Shown: positions 40,941 through 53,670 of the stretch, piece after piece
How positions within the stretch are numbered: the stretch's first letter is position 1
How the letters are laid out: each line of letters opens with the position of its first letter
Assembly: GCF_034702125.1 (NCBI RefSeq)
Contig: NC_085865.1
Location: forward strand, 25,906,067-25,970,066
Reading direction: 5' to 3'
Length of the DNA: 64,000 nt
Origin: Engraulis encrasicolus
Taxonomy: Eukaryota; Chordata; Actinopteri; Clupeiformes; Engraulidae
Translations under genes and position numbers: made by a program
Notes under the pieces: generated by a model
The model's input: the letters and a program-made list of their open reading frames with translations, nothing else
What the model was told of the DNA's origin: nothing
Databases searched by the model: none

Positions 40941-41843
40941 GTCTGCGTGCCAGCACGTGTGAATGCCTGTCACTGTAAACAAGGAATACAGTGTGACCAG
41001 GGCCAAACTGACTAACAGTCGACTGACACGCCAGGCCACCGCTCAGCACGACCAATCACCACCCAAGTTCCCCACCCAAACACACAGTAAGTCACTTAAA
41101 TGGGTTTGTTTGTGCCGAACGAAGTCTCCAACAGTTTGTCCTCGTTGACTTACTGAAACGCTGCACCCTGAATATCACTGAAATGCATGCCAAGGAGAAA
41201 TATGGGTTAGAGCATGAGGGCTGAGACAGTCTCGCAAGGTTGGATTTGAGGTGAGGCGTGACAGTATCAGACCATATGTGACCAAAACATCTTTAGACAT
41301 GAAATTCCGTAGCCTAGTGTTTCCTGGAGAATATTTTTTAGTCAAAGTGGGTGGTGGGTTAGCTTGTATGAGAGAGGCATGTGATATCATGGTTGGAAAG
41401 GTTAGGCCTGCATTCTGCAGTGTCATGAAAACCCAGAAGAGTTCATACAGTTATTGTAAAACAACTTTATAAATGTACATTCCCAATACAAAATGTTTCC
41501 AGGGGGCATAGTCATGGTGGGAGGTGGTTATTGTCACGCAAGTTCGCCTTCTTAACTATAAAACGCTGGGGGAACACTCTCCCTATTTAGCCCTTATTTC
41601 ATCCATATCAGAGGGGGAAAACCCAAGAATTCCAATTCCACAACACAGTTTAACTAAACACCCACCATCCATGCCTTGTAAACCTCGAGGCACAAGCTGT
41701 ACTCAAAGCACTCCATGATGACCGGGAAGTTAAGCTGCACTGCAACAGTTCTTGCAACACTTCTTCATAAACTATGCGCAGCCGAACTAAATCAAATGTT
41801 GAGCTAGCTGGAGGAGTTTGAACCACAGCTTACAGAGCTGAAA

Positions 41844-41946
<103 letters not shown>

Positions 41947-42136
41947 GAGGCTGAGTGCTGGAGAGTGATAAGCCTGGTCATGTGTAGGCTACAGTGAGAT
42001 TTAGAGCAACAGGAGGGGGATAAAAAAAAAAAATCAGTCTCCCTCCCTCGCATTTGTTCTCCCAATGTGTATGAGCGAGTGACTTGGTTACGCAGGGGAA
42101 GAAGTGGAAAAGGAAATGGAATTTGAAGAAGGGAAG

Positions 42137-42170
42137 AGGGAGAGAGGGAAGGGAAGGGAAGGGAAGGGAA
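42137..42170. repeat. (GGGAA)n minisatellite
   Basis: Five GGGAA-type units within a purine-rich strand stretch (42085-42215). Confidence 0.8.
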
Positions 42171-43439
42171 CTGGGACAAAGGCGGAATGACAGGGCAAGA
42201 GACAGACAGGATATGGGGGTGTGGGGGGTAGCAGAGGATAAGGACAGAGGAATCTCCAACACACAGTAGCGCTCAGATACACAGCATTGGTGATGATGAG
42301 AGTGGAGAAGAAAAAAATGACTCTTTGGGAGACAGGAAAAAACAGGAATTTCCGAGGCTGTGAGAGGAATTTGAAGAACAACTCCAACACAGGAATGTGA
42401 TTAGGCTGTTGGTAACTTGGCCAACGTATTATGTGTTTTTGGGTGTCAGGAAGTCAAGAAGGCTATTAGCCAACACGTTCTTTACCTCCGAAGTCAGTTC
42501 GTTTTTACTAGCACCCCAGGGAGTGGTCATGATTCTGTCTGTCTCTGGACACCATGCCAAATGCAGCGGCTTAAGGCCAAGGTTACCCTGGATTAACTGC
42601 TCCAAATTACGACAGGTAGATTTCAACAGGACACATCGGTAACCTACACATCACCTTTTACATGTGTCTAATTCTCTACCTTTGCCAGGGGTCCTGACTG
42701 AAGTTCCCAAAGCGAAACCTCTAACTTACACAGGGTCGCCCTTGACTAATGGGCGTGGCCTACATCAGAATCCCATTCATTGCAACATTGTATTTATTGC
42801 AATACATAGGCTACAGCAAATTCCATTCGTTCCAGAGACCGCATATTGGTTTCTATAGGCTACAGCCTATTAATGACTATAACCACTGGTCATTGCCTAC
42901 TATATGTGTAGGTGTTGGACTGTAGTGTTGACAATATTAGAGGACAACGGGCAAATAGTTTAGTGTCCCCCAGCATAGACAAGTGAAACAGGTGACGCCG
43001 CCTCAGGTGACTGAGTATCATTACTGTCATGTACAGCCTGTTGCTCGATTGGCCCATGCTAGTGTAGTGTCTGGGCTACTAGGTTGAGTACGCAGGTGAC
43101 CATTATTACGGGACCAAAAAGGCGCGCAAGGGAATGTATTTCTAAGAATCAGTGAGTTATTTTATGACCAGTGGACTAAATGCCTAACTGCTAAAAGAGA
43201 TCACTCAATTTTTACGCGCATCGCTAACCTGTCCCTGCCACCACCTGCTCTACTCCTCTACTTGGCTACCACCACTTCATCACCCAGGGCTAAGTATTTA
43301 GCCAGCTACCCAAGCAGCTAAGACCGACCAACGCAGCCACTTTGGACTTTGCGCGCATCTGAGCTGTAACTTTCCTGCGCCAAATGTTGCTTCTTTTGAG
43401 CGTGCGCCTTTGAAGTTCGAATAGAATAGTTGGCCTTAC

Positions 43440-43690
43440 CTCTTCCTAGCGCTCAGTGTCTGACAGCGAGACGTGTTCTCATATCCGCGTTTCTTCAACT
43501 CGACAAGACCAGCTGCCGCTGCTGCTACTGCCGTTGCGTCCCCGTGCTTTCACCTCTAGGGAAATGCTTCACCATAACAACCGCGCTCCTCATTGACGGG
43601 GAGAGAGAACACCCCTCCAACTGCTGCTGCTGCTGCGTTTCTGGTGCTCTCGTTCCCCCTGCCGTGCCTAGAGCAGAATGACATCTAAAC
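43440..43690 (-). promoter_or_regulatory. Candidate non-coding first exon and promoter of ppp1r16a
   Basis: The GC/CpG-richer block contains a strong minus-strand donor, GGAAGAG|GTAAGG (exon end 43440), with CTG/CGG-rich sequence upstream to about 43680. Orientation and position fit a 5' UTR exon splicing to the acceptor at 34228. No coding start is implied. Inference only. Confidence 0.3.
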
Positions 43691-43854
43691 ACAGCACACA
43701 AGTCATCACTAATTAACACACCTGCAATACAACAGAATGAATAGTTAGAGTAAATATTAAAATGATTCAGGTTACCAACTTCCTTTCCAAACAATATATT
43801 ATAGATTTGGAAATGGGAAATTTTCATCCGATTACTTCTGACAATCCACTAACG

Positions 43855-44421
<567 letters not shown>

Positions 44422-44665
44422 TTCTGGACTCATCTGAACTACATCCCTTCAACAAGACCAAGGATAGCCACACACATGCATAACCATGCTACATGCATAG
44501 CCACACAGTGACAGCCACACTGGGCCCTTTTAATAATAAAAATATATGATAATAAAAATAATAATAATAAAAAAACTCTGCTCACCAACCGCGAAGTGAA
44601 AACTACTTGAATAGAACACATCTTCATTTCCCTCAGGGATCAATAGTTATTCTACTCTACTACTA

Positions 44666-46117
44666 CAAACCCCAACTCCGATGAAGTTGGGACGTTTGGT
44701 AAACAGTGAATAAAATCAAAATGCTATCATTTTCAAAACATTCAATCTATTCATTAGATGGAGAATAGTGAAAAGACAACATATTAAGTGTTAAAACCGA
44801 GAAAAAATATTGTTTTGGGGGACATATGTACTCATTTCTAATTTGATAAATCCAACACGTCTCAAAAGAGTTGGGACGGTGATCAGTGAAATTTAGTAAA
44901 CATCCAAATAAGATAAAACAACAAAGAAGAACATTTCAAAATGAATTGTACTGACGGACAATATAGGTGTCCAGGTAGCCTATAAGATCATCACAGAGAG
45001 GCTGAGTCACTCAGAATTAAAGATGCAAAGGGAATAATTACCATAGTTATTACATACATTTTTGAATTCCCTTTGATTTACCACGATTGAGTGTATATAA
45101 GACATATTTTTGTTAATAAAATCATTGTATAGGTTCATGACATCATGAAATATATATTGGCTGTAGTCTCACTCTAATTCCTGGAGTGCTAGAGCTATTG
45201 AAAATTGACCATATTAAGAATGCTTAATGCATGAAAATGATACAGGGGTTTAACATTCTCCTAAGCACCTGAGCTCACTTGAAATAGACCCAGAAGACAT
45301 GGGAAACTGTCCTTTGCTTACAGAAGTCAGCAGAAGTTGTGGAAGTCCATTCTTTTTGACAATAATAGAGCATTGCACATCCTGTGCTACAGTGAAAATG
45401 GACCATCCAACTTGTGTTAGTGCTAGCTTCAAAAGTCAGCCTCCATGATGGCATGCGGATGCAGTAGTGCATTGGTTAAGATGTTCTCACTCATCTGTAG
45501 AGTTAAATACAGTGCTGAATGGTATAAATGGGTTTTAAACAGCATGAAAAGCCACTCATGCATTATATTTTGAAGGGAGATCTTCGATTACTGCCACATA
45601 GTAAGGTCAAATTGCATTCTCTACTATGTTTTAACAGTTTGGCTCCTTCATAAGGACCAGCAGGTGATAAAATGGTGGGTTTTTGGTCAAGACCTGTCAC
45701 ACTGTAAGCACTACAGAAAGGAAAACATTGCAAAACATGACAAGGAATACACCCACCATTTAAGCTGGTGAAATCATGTCCAAGATAGGAATTAACACTG
45801 TTTTTTACATAAAATCATCTCATCGGTTAATGTATTTAACTGTTAAGTGTTGTCTTTTGTTTTGTTTTTAGTCTTCCTCGACATTTGCTGCCATTTATTG
45901 TCCCCGTCCCAACTCTTTTGAGACGTGTTGGATTTATCAAATTAGAAATGAGTACATATGCCCCCCAAAACAATATGTTTTCTCGCATTTAACACTTAAT
46001 ATGTTGTCTTTTCACTATTCTCCATCTAATGAATAGATTGAATGTTTTGAAAATGATAGCATTTTGATTTTATTCACTGTTTACCAAACGTCCCAACTTC
46101 ATCGGAGTTGGGGTTTG
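44666..46117 (+). mobile_element. Tc1/mariner-type element with ~213-bp terminal inverted repeats, transposase relic
   Basis: Ends CAAACCCCAACTCCGATGAA and its inverse are flanked by TA on both sides (44664-44665, 46118-46119). The arms (to about 44880 and from about 45902) match closely. The interior has no intact ORF. Plus-strand text around 45440 translates to a stop-broken stretch resembling the mariner VMVWGCISA block with later N-A-E-x-Y-I-like residues, so a dead transposase is likely. Confidence 0.7.
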
Positions 46118-46920
46118 TAGAAAGCTTTTGTTGTCATTATACATGTACGATGAGAATTCATCCAAGTCTTACTCAACAGTACCAATCTAGGGTGAATGGA
46201 AAATATCCACCTTTTCATGTATGGACATTTTCCTTGTCATAATGAATACTTAAAATTTGATGGTGGTGGTAAACATTTGTGAAAAGGTGACATTTTTGAA
46301 TGGCCAGCATGTTTTCTGTAAATAAACTGCTAAAAGTATTACATAGTGCACCTTGCAACATGTTACCCTTTAGTTCCACCATACTATTGAATCTAAATAT
46401 TTTATACACAAAGTATTTAGCAAAGTCTGTGAATGTAGGCCTACATGATTTAGATCATGTTACACTATAGGGCCTACAGGATAACATGTACATACCACAT
46501 CACAGTAAACCCATCAGGGCAGGACAGGACACTGGTGACCCTACAGTTCACTGACCTCTGAGATGACCCCAGTGTTCTGCCACTGTGGTGACATTTCACA
46601 GATCCCATGGGGATGAGGGACACTGCCGTGCTTTGTTTGTTTCCTGTTGAAACCATTCTGCCACATAAGTTTAGGCTCACCTTTGTCTGTAACTGTTATA
46701 TGATGAGTTATTGAACAATATATTGGCGTATGTGGCTTGGCATTTCATTTTCATTAGCGTCCAGTTTGCTTGTCAGTGAGGAGAACATGTTGCACCCTCT
46801 TTTGGGGTATGTGGACCTCATGAAGAACAGTTGTTCCATTTGCTATGTCCAGTGAAACTTTTAGTATTTTACTGAGACAGTCCAGCAAATCTTCATCATC
46901 CCTTTGGGGATGGTTCTAGG

Positions 46921-47283
46921 CAGTGCTTGAAGTGGAGGGGAACTCAGGGGAACTCAGTTCCCCCACCTCTTAATTTTCATCATCAGAGTTCCTACACTAA
47001 TCTTTTCAGTGCCTTGTCCGGCATGAGGCACAGCATTAAGCCGGACGCCCAATTGAGTAAAATACATTAAAATGCATTAAATTGCATCTGAGAAACGCAA
47101 ATTTTCTTGGGGGAGGACCCCAACCCCCTCCAAAAATATGTCCTCCTTTTCGCTGGCACGGACGTGGTCACTCTATTTGGTACTGATGGGATTGTCGGAA
47201 AATCAGGGTTCCTGCACTTCTTTTTGGATGGTATTTTCGGACGATCAGGGTTCCTGCACCTCTCTTTCCCACTTCAAGCACTG
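46921..47283. mobile_element. hAT miniature element (CAGTGCTTGAAGTGG type)
   Basis: Inverted ends are CAGTGCTTGAAGTGG / CCCACTTCAAGCACTG. Flanks GTTCTAGG and GATCTAAG match at 6 of 8 positions. Two internal TCAGGGTTCCTGCAC repeats. Confidence 0.7.
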
Positions 47284-49840
47284 GATCTAAGCTGATAATG
47301 CTTTCAAAGAATGTCTGCCATCGAAGAGTGTCCAACAAAAAGGGAATGTGTTTGGCCTGGCTTGATATTGGCGTCCCTTGCCCCTCCTGCAGTTCTAGTA
47401 CAGTGGACAGGGAGGCCACAGGAAAATTGGAATGGACATGACCTTACATGTACCACCTACAGACCCCTGGCATGCCCGCTGATTACGTCTATTTGCATCT
47501 GTGCAGCACAGTCGAACCGTCATCTGGCCCTTACTACCCACTCCCCATATAGGTTTGTTTGAAATGCAAAACTGGACAGCCATTAACTTGAATAATTTTG
47601 TGACAGTTCCAACCTTTTGCTCTGAATTGTAAATTAATTGGGTTAGTTTAAAAATGTCCATCTCTTATTTTGGTTGCTAATATACAGCTCAGAAAATAAA
47701 CAAACAAAAATGAACATTAAAAATATATCCATGAAATGCTATTCACATTTGGTGTTCCCTTTATTATTAACAGTATTTATGCCATAGAATGTTAGGTTAC
47801 TGAATGATGACTATCCTGTCAAGAATATGCTTTGTCTTTTTTCAGCAACAGTGTTGTAGTTGACGGGTAGTTCCGTCCAATCAGCTGTGTAATTGGTCAT
47901 CATTATCGCGTGCACAGGTGAGAAACTGAACGCCCTCACCCCCAAACACCTACCACGAACCTTGCTGGTCAAATTTGTCTTCTTGTACCTCTCCACAGCA
48001 CACTACTCGATGTGGATATTTTGTCACTGGTAAGACAACAATACGATTTTAGGAACAGACACGCGTCCTCGGGACTGGCAACAAGATGTTCATTGTTCGA
48101 TTCGAGAGTTCGTGAATTTTGTAGGCCTAGGCTATATGTTGCATTTTGGAGGCCACTGGTTACGCTAATAGCGTATACTGTATCCTAGCCATTGTATGGC
48201 CTATGCGCTGACAACATTTTAGGTAGTTCTATAGGGGCCTAAGTCCCCAGAAGTACAGTAGACCAAGGTATTTGATCTGGCATTGTCACCTGAAAGTGTA
48301 AACAACTTTCCGGTTCCCACATGTTTCTTTCTTGGGAGCATTTATCAATTCAAATAAATTATGTTTACCATCCAGACATACAAAATTCACAATTATTATT
48401 AGAACTGCTCAACTTTGAAATCAGGGATTAAAAAGAGTTCTAGATTGTTTGGGCCCTGGAACCTTCTAAATGCTGCGCAACCACCTGAAACCATTAGAAC
48501 AACTGAGGGACTGGGCGCCAACACAACCATCGTTTGAATGGTTGCCTCTTCACACATCCAAAAGTACCCCCCTGGAAAGCAGTGTCTTCACCCTGCTGTA
48601 GAATATTCCTCTAATCCAACTTGTTTTCAGTGTCTTGCTGTGCGTCAAGGACTCGAACATTAGCACCATATTATCTACGAGAAAGGCCAAACACTGGCCC
48701 GAAACCCATTTCCTCTCAAGAGAACGCAACATAGAGTAGAATTCTGTGACCAAAATCAAAATACGCAGGACTCCTATCCTGCATCTCAAATGGTGTACTT
48801 CAGTGTCCATGTTTTAGTGCGTATGGCCTATTGAGTACGCACTAAAACATAGTGCCCGAAATATACCGTCTGATATAGGCCTACAGAACTTGTCTACTTG
48901 GTCATGTTATTGCAGACAATTTAATAGCCTACTGTAGCCTATACTAGGGTGCCGCACTGTCCCTAAGTCACAAACAGATTTTGTTGTTGGCAGATAATTG
49001 TCTGGAATAGTTGGGTCTTGATATAATTGATCGATATAATAGGATGCGTTTTAATTGTTTGCTGTAAACTATTTGCAGAATTCCATGTATCCTTCCTTTT
49101 GCATGCTATTTAGGTAGGCTACCTACCTACTAATTGCGTATTTGTATTGATTAGGCTACTGATATCAGAACATGGGTGAATTTAACCGAAAGTGTTAATC
49201 TTCCTCTGTATGTGAGAGGGGAATTTGTATATTAGCGCCCTCACTATGTATATTGCTGCTGCGTATTTGAGGGAATCTACACTCTCCATAGATGACACCA
49301 CACATCCGTCTTGTGGACACCACACATTTGGTCGATTTGGAGAGAACCATTAAACTTTCACTCGTGACTTAAAAGTTTTATATTTTGATAAATTGTGTAA
49401 TTTACGTTGCCAGGCATTAAAGCATCCCATATGCCTTCAGTAGACTAGTGAAAGTAAACACATTTCCGTGCAAACTGAGTTGAAGGGTTGTACACTGAAA
49501 CGGGAGGTTTTTTATTATTTAATTTTTAAAAATTTTATTTGGGTTGGGAAAATATATGAAACTGCAACTTTAAGTATTTTTAACAGGAGCTTTTTGCAGT
49601 TTACTGTTTTTCACACGCAACCAGGCCTGCCCTGCCCCCCGGGGCGATCACTCATTCTGCGCGCAGATAGCGCCCCATTCCCCCCTCGATTACGCAGCAG
49701 GATTTACATGAAACTGTTAATTGTTTGCTCTTCAAATAGAGTCGACCTGGAGCCAGCAGTCTGCCGGGGGTTAAGGACCGACCCCCGTCTCTCCCTCCCC
49801 CCAAAGCCCAACCCGCAGTAAGGCCCGAGTGTTCATCAGC

Positions 49841-50368
49841 ATGACAAAGCACCAGGGGGGTCAGGGCTTACTGGCACCACTCGCCATTCCCTACCTGCCG
49901 TCATCTGCATTGGGAGCGCATCGCGACCATCAACTTGACTTCTGTGCTGAGAGGAGTGGTCACGACAATGCCCCTCATCTCAGTCGTCATCCTCAGGGCA
50001 ACCTAGCGAGGAGCTCCTCATTCCAGGACTGGCAAAGGAACCCAATCTCTGCGCCGGTGCTGAAGCGGAGTGCGTTTGCAGAGCAGCCGGCCCCAATTTT
50101 GTGCGTTAGGGCGGCTCCTGCGCCCATGGAGCCAGCTCTATTAGATGACCCCACAGCTGGATACTACTCGGAGGCCTCGCAGGTCAAAATGGAGCCGCCC
50201 GTCAAGCATGAGCACCAGACTGGCCTGACTACCCCATGGACGAATGATGGAAACAACGGGGGCAAGAAAAAGAACTACCAACGTTACCCAAAGCCGCCGT
50301 ATTCATATCTTGCCATGATAGCAATGGTTATTCAGAATTCTCCAGAGAAGAAATTGACACTGTCAGAG
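49841..50368 (+). CDS. foxh1: foxh1 coding exon 1
   Basis: 176 codons from ATG at 49841 to the donor TCAGAG|GTAAGA. It holds the N-terminal region, an acidic/proline stretch ([12 protein letters not shown]) and the first half of the forkhead domain ending KKLTLSE. Confidence 0.94.
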
Positions 50369-53207
50369 GTAAGAGCTCTAAGTTGCCCTTTGCTTGTGAG
50401 TGTAGCGGGCCAAGGGTCAATAGTATCGGGTCAGTCCAAATACCGGTACAATGGATAGCCTGTATGATGCATGGCCTGTCATATTTCATTGTCTCTTTAT
50501 TGTTCCAATTATATCTTGATACTGACTTAAGCTTGATAGTTTAGACATGTGTGTAAAATAACTTTCAGAGAAGAAGAGTGTTTTATGGTTGTCTTTTGTG
50601 CATACTGGTGATGTTTGGGGGCGAACCTTGCGTGGGGCGCACCTATGCAAACACAGCCTCTCATCTGACACGCGCGTTCTCAGAGACGGATTGTCTCTAT
50701 CGTGCCTTGTTTTGTTAAGATAACATGTAGTGAAACCAGAGACACTGATATGCATCAGCTTGAGCAAGCTATTGATAGGACGAAGCCTTGGGTACAGATA
50801 GTGTGGGCCTAATTGCTTGTACAGAGAGCCCAGAGACACATCCCTGCTGCAGGGTTGTAATATGCCTTGACTTATCTTGCCTTATTTAACATGACTTTTT
50901 AAGTATTTTAAGTAGGTCAAATATGTGAAGTTTTTCTTTAGGTCAGATGCAAAGATGATGGGTGATTGATGACTTACTGATCAGTAGGCCCACTTTATGG
51001 CCAGTTTTAGGCTTTTCTAAACGTATCAGCACTGACACCTCTGATTTAAATTTTACTTCACATTGTGTTTGGCAGATGAATAAAACAATACAAAAAATCA
51101 TTTGGCAGATGAATAAAACAAACTTAAATCACTTGTAAATATCATTTGTCTTTATGTCTCCTCCAGATTTTGAAGGAGATCAGCACACTTTTTCCCTTCT
51201 TCAAGGGGAACTACAAGGGTTGGAGAGACTCTGTCCGGCACAACCTCTCATCATACGACTGCTTCGTTAAGGTTTGTATACATGACCGCATCCTCTGCAG
51301 CCCCACTAAAAGATGCAGCAGTTATCACCTCATTGGCATTGCAGTAGCTTGTAATGGGGCATTGAATTTCACACCAGCTGTAGTAAAGGGATGGGCTTTC
51401 CTTTACGTTCCCTTCACGCCCCCCTGCTCTGCCCTACTCTGTGCTGAAAGTCAGCAAGTCTTCAAGACTGTTACAAACTCGGGAAATTCACATGCAATGG
51501 CGCCATACTGATTGGTCAACAAACTCTTAACCTACAAGAGCTAAACGGCAAGGCCATCAGACACATCAAACACGCATTATCTCAGGACACCGCAGACACT
51601 CACTGAAAAACCAAAGCACACACGCACATGCAGAATCCTTTTCAACCATCACCATCTCAAAGACAAGCGCGCCATAATGAGTTTTAAAGTGGTGGTGCAT
51701 TTTTTTTTCTTGATTCTTTATTTCTTAACAATGTTATCGCTGCTGCACTCCACTCACTTGTCTGCAGTAAAAGTGGAGGAAGCCTCATTTAAGGAGCCCA
51801 AAAGCAGGGATGCCAATGCACTACTACATCCCCCTTTCCGGCACCTATGCTCAAAGAAGATACATTAGCTTAAGATGCAACACCGCCTGCTTCAGCAGAA
51901 GCCACACACCCATATATGTTTGTCCCCCAAAACAAAACAAAGCCACACAAGAAATGCTGCACTCATGTGTCGTCATGTCCCTCTCCAACATAAAATATCT
52001 GTAGAAATCTGCGTGAATATGAATGTCCAAAATGAATGTATGTGCTTTGTGCTTTCTTTCATCAAAATGGGATCTATAGATGGAAATTAGCTGTATTACT
52101 TCACTTGACTTTTGTGAACTAAACTAATTAAACAAAACTAAAATAATGTGAAGTGAATGTGAAAGAAGGAAGAGGCCAAAAACTTCAACTAAATGCAACT
52201 AAACTGTTTCCTCTGCTCCATAGGTGCTGAAGGACCCCGGCAAGCCCCAGGGGAAGGGCAACTTCTGGACAGTGGAGGTGAGCCGCGTGCCCCTGGAGCT
52301 CCTGAAGCGGCAGAACACGGCCGTGTCCCGCCAAGACGAGACCATCTTCGCCCAGGACCTGGCGCCCTACATCCTCCATGGCCACCATCCCCACCACCAG
52401 CCCCCGAAGCCCGATGCCGAGCCCCGCTCCAACCCCCCTCCCCTACCCCCCTTCCCCACCACGCACAGCTCCCCACCCACAGAGGACCTATACCGGCCCA
52501 AACTGGACTCGTCCTTCGCCATCGATTCCCTTCTGCACAGCTTCCGGCCCCCCTGTCCTACAACAGGTGGAGGTGGGGATGCGATACGCAGCAGCAGGGA
52601 CAGCTGGGGTGTCATTGACCCCCCTCACCCCGTCTCTCCGCCCTCTGTGCACTACACCGCCTCCAACCGCAGTGCCTCCGCCAGCTCGGCCAGTCCCGCC
52701 TCTTCCTCCTCGGACGACGACTGGAGGGTGGCCCCCCGTGCCGGCCGGAAACGGACCCACGAGAGCGAGGCCGGCTCGGACGGCTACGACGACTCCTGTC
52801 CCCCCAACAAATCCCTGCGGAGGGGGGGCAGCGCCCCGCCCTGGGAGCTGCCCACCTCCTACGCCAAGTACACGCCCCCCAACGCGGTGGCACCGCCCAG
52901 CATGCGCTTCAACGGGGGGCCCTTCGTGCCTCTCGGGGGGCTGCCCTTCTACGGGTACGGCGCACCCCCTGGCGTGCCTTCTGGGCATTTTGTGGGGCAC
53001 AGCTACTGGCCCATTCTGCCCAGTGGGCACGTCTCTCTACAGGCTCCCCCGCTGCTCATGGACTTGGACAGCATGCTGCAGTCGGTGCCGCCCAACAAGA
53101 GCGTATTTGACGTTCTCAATCCAGCTAGTCAGACGCAACATCATCCCCCGCCAAATCAGTACGCCCTACAGAACGGACCCCCTCTAGCGCGATATCCCCA
53201 GTATTAA
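49841..53207 (+). CDS. foxh1: Forkhead box H1 (FoxH1/FAST1), 3 exons, complete
   Basis: FoxH1 is a nuclear DNA-binding partner that recruits Smad2/3-Smad4 to Nodal/activin target genes. Exons are 49841-50368, 51167-51271 and 52224-53207, giving 538 codons. ATG at 49841 ([16 protein letters not shown]) is preferred over an upstream in-frame GTG. The forkhead domain spans about residues 148-250 and crosses all three exons: [20 protein letters not shown], then [20 protein letters not shown], then [32 protein letters not shown] is the recognition helix region. The C-terminus has the Smad-interaction motif [10 protein letters not shown] near residue 500, preceded by [12 protein letters not shown] and by [12 protein letters not shown]. 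The middle is proline/serine-rich and disordered-looking. It is convergent with oplah and divergent from ppp1r16a. Confidence 0.96.
51167..51271 (+). CDS. foxh1: foxh1 coding exon 2
   Basis: Acceptor CTCCAG|ATTTTG and donor GTTAAG|GTTTGT; 35 codons. It encodes [20 protein letters not shown] then [15 protein letters not shown], including the DNA-recognition helix. Confidence 0.95.
52224..53207 (+). CDS. foxh1: foxh1 coding exon 3 (stop codon)
   Basis: Acceptor CCATAG|GTGCTG; 327 codons plus TAA. It holds the forkhead wing ([14 protein letters not shown]), proline- and serine-rich linkers, a basic stretch RKRTHE, and the Smad-interaction C-terminus. Markedly GC-rich compared with its flanks. 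Confidence 0.95.
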   Translation: MLKDPGKPQGKGNFWTVEVSRVPLELLKRQNTAVSRQDETIFAQDLAPYILHGHHPHHQPPKPDAEPRSNPPPLPPFPTTHSSPPTEDLYRPKLDSSFAIDSLLHSFRPPCPTTGGGGDAIRSSRDSWGVIDPPHPVSPPSVHYTASNRSASASSASPASSSSDDDWRVAPRAGRKRTHESEAGSDGYDDSCPPNKSLRRGGSAPPWELPTSYAKYTPPNAVAPPSMRFNGGPFVPLGGLPFYGYGAPPGVPSGHFVGHSYWPILPSGHVSLQAPPLLMDLDSMLQSVPPNKSVFDVLNPASQTQHHPPPNQYALQNGPPLARYPQY

Positions 53208-53626
53208 GACTTTCCGATCCCCCATCCACAACCATCCTAAAAACGATGCTTTCTTCCCAGCCTCCCAACAGACAAACACATTCCAAGTTTTCGAAGAATG
53301 TATTCCAAGTGCCAGATTACTGAGTGGTCACTACTTCTGTATTAATTTGGCAGTGACCAATGTTTGCCAAAGTTAACCCATTGTTATTGACCAAAGACTT
53401 TGCACTGCCAGTGTTTGCACTATTTTACCCTTTTTTCGTTTCATGTCAAGCGTTTTATACATGTTGAACGTTTACAGATATTGTTCACTGACTTGTATTA
53501 TAAGCTATGGCTGTTTTTAAAACTGTCGTGTTTGTGCAGGGAACAATGTTGGTGCTATAAAATGATTGCTCTGAACAGGGTTTGAGAGTTTACATGTCAA
53601 TGCCCTTTCATGGGTTGTGACCAGAA

Positions 53627-53670
<44 letters not shown>

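Noticed and set aside
49829..49840. Upstream in-frame GTG as foxh1 start
   Set aside because: The ATG at 49841 gives the family-like MTKH start; GTG initiation is not expected in vertebrates.
51272..51511. Reading through foxh1 exon 2 into the following intron
   Set aside because: Forkhead homology stops at DCFVK exactly at a GT donor, and resumes at 52224.
52488..53030. Long minus-strand open frame of 180 codons opposite foxh1 exon 3, and a second plus-strand frame at 52378-53187
   Set aside because: GC-rich shadow frames of the foxh1 coding exon; the true frame has the forkhead wing and Smad motif.
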